13,159 nt of DNA from NCBI GenBank assembly GCA_031282325.1, contig JAITDY010000067.1, positions 1 to 13,159 of the forward strand, written 5' to 3'. Below, piece after piece: positions 7,093-13,159 of this stretch. The position numbers were made by a program, and so were the translations under genes. Below the pieces are notes generated by a model. That model saw nothing but the letters and a program-made list of their open reading frames with translations, was not told the DNA's origin and ran no database searches. How positions within the stretch are numbered: position 1 is the first letter of the stretch; every line of letters begins with the position of its first letter. Source of the stretch: Lactobacillaceae bacterium. GTDB taxonomy: Bacteria > Bacillota > Bacilli > Lactobacillales > Lactobacillaceae.

Positions 7093-9335
7093 TATTTTTC
7101 AACCTTCACAATTGGAGCAAATTGAGCCAATAGATTTTTTATTCCTTGAGATGGGAAGGCAATTGTTAATTCCATGTCTGGACCTTCTCCTTTAATATTA
7201 GTAACAGTGCCGATACCCCATTTTTTATGCTCAACTTTTTGTCCAATTGTCCACTTTTCTTTTTCAGCACCAGTAGTTGTTTTTGGGCTATATTTAACCG
7301 AATTAGTATTTGTAGAATCAAAAGGGGTTGTTATATGTGTATGCTCGGAATAAATCGTTCTCTGTCCTCTGATTTGTTCAATTAAATCAGCATTAATTTC
7401 AGTAACAAAACGACTTTCTGGATTATTTTGAATTCTTCCGTAAAATAAACGTCCAATTGCGTTTGTCAAATATAGTTTTTCTTGGGCTCGAGTAATACCT
7501 ACATAGGCTAAACGGCGTTCTTCTTCCAATTGTTCTTCACTTTCCATTAAAGCACGAGCAGATGGAAAAATTTGTTCTTCGACCCCAACAATAAATACAA
7601 TTGGAAATTCTAATCCTTTAGCGGAATGCATAGTCATCAGGGTGACAACATCGTTAGTATTTTCTTGCATATCTTCGATATCGGAACTCAATGAGGTTGT
7701 TCCCAAAAAATCAACTAACTTATTTTGCGTTTCTGAATCATCTTCTGAATAATTTTTGTCGAATTCAGATGTTAAGGAAAGAAATTCGTTTAAATTATCA
7801 ACGCGGGATTGTGATTCCAAATCTTTTTTATCCTCGTATTGCGTTACAATATGCGTTTTTTCAAAAAGAATTTTAGTTAATTCAGTAATATCTAAAAATT
7901 CTGATTGACCAATTAAACTATCAATTAAATTTTGGAATTCCTGAAATTTTTTAATTGTAGCATTATTAAAATTACTTGAATCGTTTAAATAATCAATTGA
8001 TTTATACATTGACATATTCAAAGAAACAGCAAACAAACGTAGCTTCTCCACTGATGTATCACCAATGGAACGCTTGGGTTCATTAATGATTCGTTCAAAT
8101 GCTGAATCGTCATCAGGGTTAGAAATTAATTTTAAGTAGGCCAAAACGTCTTGAATTTCTTTTCGGTTAAAAAACTTGGTTCCGCCAACAATTGTATAAG
8201 GGATTTGCATTCGATTAAATTGATTTTCAAAAACACGTGATTGAGCATTAGTTCTAAACAAAATGGCAAAATCACTAAGTGGTCGGCCTTGTTCTTGGTG
8301 GAATTTGGAAATTTGGCTAGCTACAAAAAATGCTTCATCCTTTTCATCGCCAGCTCGATAATAAGTAATTAATTCACCAGAATCATTATTGGTCCATAAA
8401 TTCTTTTCTATTCGATTTTTATTATTTACTATAACTTGATTGGCTGCATCTAAAATCACTTTAGTAGAACGATAATTCTGTTCCAGCATGATTGTTTGAG
8501 CATTTTTAAAATCTTTTTCAAAATTTAAAATATTGGAAATATTAGCTCCACGCCATCCGTAAATACTCTGATCAGAATCGCCAACAACAGCCAAATTATA
8601 ACTGCCAAATTGACCAGCAGCCAATAAATTAACTAATCGATATTGAGAATCATTTGTATCTTGATACTCGTCAACGTGAATGTATCTAAATTTTCTTTGA
8701 TAGTATTCTGAAATATCAGGATTCTTTTCTAATAATAAAATAGCATTATTAATTAAATCATCAAAATCCATCGATTGATTTTGCTTTAATCTATTTTGAT
8801 ATTCTTCATATACTTCAGCAATTAAAATTTTATTTTCAACTCCGGCAGCTTGACTTTTTGCTTCCATTGGAGTTTTCATTTCATTTTTAAAACGTGAAAT
8901 ACTATTTAAAACGGTTTTGGGATCTAAAGATTCTTTATCAATATTTTTATCATTAAGGATATGCTTAATTAAAGTATTTTGAGCACTTGTATCTACAACA
9001 GAAAAGCTTGAATTAAATCCAATCCTTTGAGCATCACGTCTCAATATACGCAAAGCTAGTGAATGAAAAGTAGAAACCCAAACAGCCTTAGCATCATTAT
9101 AATCAATTAATTTTTCTAAACGTTCCCGCATTTCATTTGCAGCTTTATTAGTAAAAGTAATCGCTAAAATTGACCATGGATTAATGTTTTTTTCTTGAAT
9201 TAAATAAGCAATTCGATGTGTTAAAACACGTGTTTTCCCACTGCCAGCTCCAGCCATAATCAATAATGGCCCTTCTGTGGTGACAACTGCTTGTTGTTGT
9301 ACTTTATTTAATTTTTCCAATATAGATGTTGTCAT
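7092..9335 (-). CDS. pcrA: ATP-dependent DNA helicase PcrA (UvrD family)
   Basis: Superfamily 1A 3'-5' helicase acting in nucleotide excision repair, removal of RecA filaments and transcription-replication conflicts. I start it at the ATG at 9335 (747 residues), since MTTSILEKLNKVQQQAV aligns with family N-termini; a GTG at 9353 would add six residues and overlap the cydC stop. Motifs: Q motif QQQAV (13-17), Walker A AGAGSGKT (28-35), ITFTNKAANEM (59-69), DEYQDTN (222-228), GDSDQSIYGWRGA (252-264), NYRST (287-291), then TMHSAKGLEFPIVF and YVGITRAQEKLYL further on. The C-terminal 55 residues (KWTIGQKVEHKKWGIG onward) form the Tudor-like fold that binds RNA polymerase. It has no cysteine: the common HSMCVRIL is HSLALRIL here. 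It is co-directional with ligA, as usual, but uncommonly sits 14 bp downstream of cydC. Confidence 0.96.
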   Translation of the reverse strand: MTTSILEKLNKVQQQAVVTTEGPLLIMAGAGSGKTRVLTHRIAYLIQEKNINPWSILAITFTNKAANEMRERLEKLIDYNDAKAVWVSTFHSLALRILRRDAQRIGFNSSFSVVDTSAQNTLIKHILNDKNIDKESLDPKTVLNSISRFKNEMKTPMEAKSQAAGVENKILIAEVYEEYQNRLKQNQSMDFDDLINNAILLLEKNPDISEYYQRKFRYIHVDEYQDTNDSQYRLVNLLAAGQFGSYNLAVVGDSDQSIYGWRGANISNILNFEKDFKNAQTIMLEQNYRSTKVILDAANQVIVNNKNRIEKNLWTNNDSGELITYYRAGDEKDEAFFVASQISKFHQEQGRPLSDFAILFRTNAQSRVFENQFNRMQIPYTIVGGTKFFNRKEIQDVLAYLKLISNPDDDSAFERIINEPKRSIGDTSVEKLRLFAVSLNMSMYKSIDYLNDSSNFNNATIKKFQEFQNLIDSLIGQSEFLDITELTKILFEKTHIVTQYEDKKDLESQSRVDNLNEFLSLTSEFDKNYSEDDSETQNKLVDFLGTTSLSSDIEDMQENTNDVVTLMTMHSAKGLEFPIVFIVGVEEQIFPSARALMESEEQLEEERRLAYVGITRAQEKLYLTNAIGRLFYGRIQNNPESRFVTEINADLIEQIRGQRTIYSEHTHITTPFDSTNTNSVKYSPKTTTGAEKEKWTIGQKVEHKKWGIGTVTNIKGEGPDMELTIAFPSQGIKNLLAQFAPIVKVEK

Positions 9336-9349
9336 ATTTCTTAATTTTA

Positions 9350-11008
9350 TCACTTGTCATTTTGACTAGATTTATTAATTTTTATAAGAGAATTATTTTT
9401 GATCTCGTAGACTAAATCAGCGTTTGCTAAGCCAATTTGGTGATGAGTTATCCAAATAACCGTCTTATTTTTTAAGGCCTTGAAAATATCATCGATCACC
9501 TTTTTTTCAGTAATTGGATCTAATCCAACTGTTGGCTCATCTAAAATCACAATTGAAGAATTTTTAGCCAGCGTTCTTGCAAGTGCAAAACGCTGTTGTT
9601 CTCCACCTGAAAAACGGTTCCCAAATTCTTGCATCGGAGTATTAATTCCATCAGGTAATTTTTTTATCAAATTAGCAAGTCCTGCAATATTTAAATACTG
9701 GTTAATTTGTTTATCCGAAATAGTGGGATTCACTAAAGCAATATTCTGTGCAATCGTTTTATTAAATAAATAGGTAGATTGATCTAAAATACTAATTTTA
9801 TTAGAAAGTATCTCATTAATTTCCATAATATTTTCATTACCGATAAATACATCCCCTCTTGTTGGCGAAATATCACCAGCGATTAATTTAATCAACGTAC
9901 TTTTGCCACTTCCACTTTTACCAATTAAGGCAATATTCTGTTTCTCTGGAATTAATAAGTTTATGTTCTTTAAAACATTTTTTTTATTATCATAAGAAAA
10001 ATCTAAATTTTCAATTCGGATATCAAATTTTTTATTTTTGCTTAAGTTACGGGTTTCTGGTTTGCTTTTTAATTCATTTAATTTATTAAAACTATCCATG
10101 TAATAAGAAACTTCCATACTACCAGCATTTACTGATATAAAAGTTTCTACAATTGCCATAGTTGACAGTACAAAAGCAGCAATTAAATTTTCATTTAATC
10201 CTCGTGAAGCAACTAGTTTGCCAGTAAGAACTAAGATAATTACAATTCCAATCAGAACCGCTATTTCAATTATAAAATCGCGTTTCCATCCCAGCAAACG
10301 ACCATTTTTGTTTTCTTGATTAAAATTTTGAAACTTTATTTTATTTTCAGCAATAATTTGCTTATTGCCAGTTAACTGCCATAAAATATTTCCATTAACT
10401 AATTTGGCTGAATTATTAAAATAATCATTTTGTTTTTCTTTTAAAATCAGCGTTTTTTCCTTTGCTAATTTATACATCAAAATCGGTAATAAAATACCAA
10501 TTAAAATAATAAATATCAACCAAAAAATAAAAAGATAAGTTGAAAAAAATCCAGAAAAAATTAATAAAAACAGGTACATAAACACGCCAGACATAATTGG
10601 GAAGACAGTTCTTAAATAAAAATTTTGTAATTTTTCAATATCATTATTCAAATAAGAAAGAGTTTGCGAAGTATCCTGACCGCGATTCACAATGCTGGTA
10701 TTTTCTTCTACCAAGGTGAATAATTTTTTTCTTGATAAAGATACAATTCTTAAAACCCAATTATGACTAATTAATCGCTGTATGTATCGAAAAACCGGTC
10801 TTGAAATTCCAAAAGTTCTTGTTAAAACAATCGGTACATAAACTAATAAAATATTTTCTGGTCTTTGAGCTGATCGCGAAATTAAAAATCCAGAAGTAAA
10901 CATTAGAGCAAGTGTGGAAAAAGTTATTAAGAAAAGTGTAAAAATAGATAAAAACAATTTTACTTTATCTACTTTTATAAAATCATTGAACCATTGATTT
11001 TTCCACAT
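9350..11008 (-). CDS. cydC: Heme/thiol exporter ABC subunit CydC (CydD in B. subtilis naming)
   Basis: One half of the heterodimeric CydDC ABC exporter, which is needed to assemble cytochrome bd oxidase and moves reduced thiols and possibly heme across the membrane. It is 552 residues with an N-terminal membrane domain of about six helices. The CydC hallmark is visible at 34-85: ALMFTSGFLISRSAQRPENI, then GISRPVFRYIQRLISH. The nucleotide-binding domain has Walker A GKSGSGKS (363-370), signature FSGGEQQRFALAR (466-478), Walker B IVILDEPT (486-493) and switch histidine H522. All ATPase motifs are intact. The start overlaps the cydD stop by one base (TAATG), with a strong AAGGGAG at 11016-11022. 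No cysteine. The E. coli-based names CydC and CydD are assigned by sequence features. Confidence 0.93.
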   Translation of the reverse strand: MWKNQWFNDFIKVDKVKLFLSIFTLFLITFSTLALMFTSGFLISRSAQRPENILLVYVPIVLTRTFGISRPVFRYIQRLISHNWVLRIVSLSRKKLFTLVEENTSIVNRGQDTSQTLSYLNNDIEKLQNFYLRTVFPIMSGVFMYLFLLIFSGFFSTYLFIFWLIFIILIGILLPILMYKLAKEKTLILKEKQNDYFNNSAKLVNGNILWQLTGNKQIIAENKIKFQNFNQENKNGRLLGWKRDFIIEIAVLIGIVIILVLTGKLVASRGLNENLIAAFVLSTMAIVETFISVNAGSMEVSYYMDSFNKLNELKSKPETRNLSKNKKFDIRIENLDFSYDNKKNVLKNINLLIPEKQNIALIGKSGSGKSTLIKLIAGDISPTRGDVFIGNENIMEINEILSNKISILDQSTYLFNKTIAQNIALVNPTISDKQINQYLNIAGLANLIKKLPDGINTPMQEFGNRFSGGEQQRFALARTLAKNSSIVILDEPTVGLDPITEKKVIDDIFKALKNKTVIWITHHQIGLANADLVYEIKNNSLIKINKSSQNDK

Positions 11009-12699
11009 TATTGTTCTCCCTTAATTAATTGATTTAAATAACTATTCTTTTTCTTTTTCAGTAGTGTCGGTTCACCTTGTTCGATTACTTGTCCGTCCTT
11101 AAAAATTAATAAATAATCAAAATTATTAACCCAATGTAAACGATGAGTAGCAAAAAAAACTATTTTATTTTTAAATAGTTGTAATAAAGTTTTTTTAATT
11201 TCCAATTCCGTTGCTAAATCCAAATGCGCAGTTGGTTCGTCAAGTAACAATATTTTTCGATCATCCGCTAAAAAAGCGCGCGCAATTGAAATCCTTTGCG
11301 CCTCTCCCCCTGAAATATTTTCAGCAAACTCACTAATTTCAAAATTTAAATCCTGTAATTCTTTACTTACCCCAGCTTTTTTTAAGGCATCTAAAATATT
11401 ACCTTTGGTAAATGATAAATTTTCTTTAATCGTTCCTTTAAATAAAAATGGTTGCTGTGGAATATAAAATAAATTCTTTTGCCAATTCTGATTAGCAAAA
11501 TTATTTAATTCAATTTCATTTATTTTGATTTTTCCATTACCGTTTAATATGCCAGCAATATTATTTAACATTGTTGTTTTTCCGCTTCCAGATAAGCCGA
11601 TTAAACCGATTTTTTTATAGCCTTTAAATGCTAAATTAATATTTTTTATTCCATTATTTTCATCATATGAAAAACTGTAATCTTGAATAGAAATTTCACT
11701 TTTTTTATTAATTTCCGGAATTTTAGTTAGTGATAAATTATTTTTTTTATTTTCTAATACATTAGCAAGTTCAGAAAATGCGTTTTTTCCATCTAAAGTT
11801 GCATGATAATCATCAGCAAAATTTCTTAACGGCAAAAAATACTCTGGTGCCAAAATCAAAATAATTAAGGCGCTGGTTAAACTAATTTCTCCATTTAAAA
11901 GTTTAAAGCCTAAAAATACCGCTACAATCGCGATCGACAAGGTTGTAAAAAAATCTAAGGCAAAGGTGCTGGTAATGGCAACTTTTAGAGTAGAGATGAC
12001 CGATTTTCGATATTTTTCTGATGTATCAAAGATTTGTTTTGAAAAAGTTTTAGCCAAACCTAATTGTTTTAATGTTTGTAATCCATTTAAGGAGTCAGCA
12101 AATTCGTTATTTAAATTTTTAAAATTTTCAAATTCATTATCTGCTTTACTTTGTGCTGCGTAGCCTAAAATAATAAAAAAGATAATAATTACAGGAAAAA
12201 TAAGTAGTAAAAACAAGCCTAATTTCCAATCTAAATAAAATATATAAACTAAAACAATCCATGGAATAATGCTTAAATCGATAACTTTTATAAAAATTAA
12301 TTGAAAAAAGTTTCGGATTTTATCGACACCTGTATTTAATAGACTAATTGCATGCCCACTACCTAAAAATAAAACACTGGAGTCGCCATAATCTACAAAT
12401 TTTTGCGCTAATTGTTGACGAAGCAAATCAGATGAATTAAATGCAAAATCATTTGCAACAATATTTTTAAAATAAGTAATTAGATGTTTAATTACTGATA
12501 CTAAAATAAAAATGGCAAGCCAACTATAAACATTTTTCGATATTGGATCTTGCTTATAAATAAGCCAAAATTCAACAATTGCTTTACTTATAAAAATAGT
12601 TTGTATAACTATAGCAAAAGCTTGCAGAATCGAAAGAACTGCAAGCTTGAGCATTACGATATTTATTTGTGATAATTGAAAAATCCTTTTGTCAAACAT
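11008..12699 (-). CDS. cydD: Heme/thiol exporter ABC subunit CydD (CydC in B. subtilis naming)
   Basis: Partner of CydC in the exporter required for cytochrome bd maturation. It is 563 residues: a membrane domain of about six helices (roughly 15-45, 58-78, 130-155, 158-180, 240-265, 272-290), then an ATPase domain with Walker A GLSGSGKT (368-375), Q-loop PQQPFLF (414-420), signature ISGGEAQRISIAR (462-474), Walker B ILLLDEPT (483-490) and H519. All are intact. It directly follows cydB with 5 bp between them. No clear Shine-Dalgarno sequence is seen, so translation may be coupled to cydB. Its place next to cydB and its lack of the CydC-type ENILLVYVPI segment decide the name. No cysteine. Confidence 0.92.
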   Translation of the reverse strand: MFDKRIFQLSQINIVMLKLAVLSILQAFAIVIQTIFISKAIVEFWLIYKQDPISKNVYSWLAIFILVSVIKHLITYFKNIVANDFAFNSSDLLRQQLAQKFVDYGDSSVLFLGSGHAISLLNTGVDKIRNFFQLIFIKVIDLSIIPWIVLVYIFYLDWKLGLFLLLIFPVIIIFFIILGYAAQSKADNEFENFKNLNNEFADSLNGLQTLKQLGLAKTFSKQIFDTSEKYRKSVISTLKVAITSTFALDFFTTLSIAIVAVFLGFKLLNGEISLTSALIILILAPEYFLPLRNFADDYHATLDGKNAFSELANVLENKKNNLSLTKIPEINKKSEISIQDYSFSYDENNGIKNINLAFKGYKKIGLIGLSGSGKTTMLNNIAGILNGNGKIKINEIELNNFANQNWQKNLFYIPQQPFLFKGTIKENLSFTKGNILDALKKAGVSKELQDLNFEISEFAENISGGEAQRISIARAFLADDRKILLLDEPTAHLDLATELEIKKTLLQLFKNKIVFFATHRLHWVNNFDYLLIFKDGQVIEQGEPTLLKKKKNSYLNQLIKGEQ

Positions 12700-12704
12700 T
12701 ATTA

Positions 12705-13159
12705 TTAATTACTTACTCTAAAACGTCTACTAAAGACAATAAAACTCCAGATTTGATAGGCTAAAGTGATAGGTAAAGCCGTTAAAACAACAATGCTCAT
12801 TACTTGAAGTGTGTAATTACTTGATGAAGCATTTTTAATTAAAATGCTAAATGCATTATTATTAGCAACCATTACACGTGGAAATAGTCCAACAAATAAG
12901 AAGGCTACTACTTCGGCTAAAATCAAACCAGAACTAATAAAAGCAATACCTTCGCGTTTTTTTAGTGCCATTAGCCAACTTATAATAGTTGTTACGACAA
13001 TCAATCCTAAAATTAAAATCGTTAGGATTGGTTTTTTAGCAAAGAAATCGGTATAAAAATAACTCAACACAGCAAATAATGCTTCACCCGCTAATAACAA
13101 TGGGTAAAGAATTTTCAATTGATTATAAGCGCGATTACGCATTTCACCAGTTGTTTTCA
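12705..13159 (-). CDS. cydB: Cytochrome bd ubiquinol oxidase subunit II (C-terminal part; 5' end beyond window)
   Basis: Membrane subunit of the terminal quinol oxidase that pairs with CydA, allowing oxygen respiration when heme and menaquinone are available. The frame is open to the window edge; the first visible residues are KTTGEMRNRA, matching the conserved region after a mid-protein helix, and the ATG at 13142 is internal. About 150 C-terminal residues are visible, containing four hydrophobic helices. Family features are LFPRVMVAN, NASSSNYTLQVM and the end LAYQIWSFIVFSRRF. The cydA gene and the operon promoter should lie further right. Within the visible part nothing is broken. Confidence 0.93.
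   Translation of the reverse strand, partial: KTTGEMRNRAYNQLKILYPLLLAGEALFAVLSYFYTDFFAKKPILTILILGLIVVTTIISWLMALKKREGIAFISSGLILAEVVAFLFVGLFPRVMVANNNAFSILIKNASSSNYTLQVMSIVVLTALPITLAYQIWSFIVFSRRFRVSN

Noticed and set aside
9350..9352. UGA read as tryptophan (mycoplasma-type code)
   Set aside because: Tryptophan is encoded by TGG where checked (e.g. the CydC N-terminus and the ligA tail), and the TGA lies at the natural end of CydC.
9336..9353. GTG start of pcrA overlapping the cydC stop
   Set aside because: The six extra residues are outside the conserved N-terminus and there is no ribosome site before the GTG; the ATG at 9335 fits better.

Overview
This is an AT-rich stretch (about one-third GC by eye) of a low-GC Firmicute chromosome, most likely order Lactobacillales and probably family Lactobacillaceae. 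The case rests on a CamS-family protein next to pcrA and ligA, a MurT/GatD pair divergent from tdk-prfA, and a cytochrome bd cydB-cydD-cydC block. I cannot name a genus. Coding is dense, with ten genes, no gap over 50 bp, and no RNA genes, insertion sequences or CRISPR arrays that I can see. Codon use is the standard code.

Layout: prfA (RF1) and tdk lie on the minus strand at the left. A 42-bp divergent promoter region separates tdk from the plus-strand pair murT-gatD, which makes the enzyme that amidates peptidoglycan glutamate. murT-gatD ends at a bidirectional hairpin terminator shared with a long minus-strand gene train that enters from the right edge: cydB (5' end outside the window), cydD, cydC, pcrA, ligA, camS. 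Genes in this train overlap by one base or are separated by 5-14 bp, so respiratory assembly, DNA repair and an envelope protein appear to share one transcript.

Functional themes: translation termination (prfA), thymidine salvage (tdk), cell-wall amidation (murT-gatD), cytochrome bd oxidase and its heme/thiol exporter (cydB, cydDC), helicase and ligase for DNA repair and replication (pcrA, ligA), and a surface pheromone-precursor-like protein (camS).

The notable points are small lesions and losses in core genes rather than a new accessory system. ligA has an in-frame amber codon inside its BRCT domain, and the rest of the domain is intact downstream. MurT has lost all four zinc-ribbon cysteines (now S-x-x-D twice) at exactly the usual spacing. 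CamS has no cysteine at all and so cannot be a lipoprotein. Across about 4,300 encoded residues I count only eight cysteines, all of them catalytic or zinc ligands. tdk and murT appear to be transcribed from interlocked, leaderless promoters. I found no evidence of a mobile or defence system.
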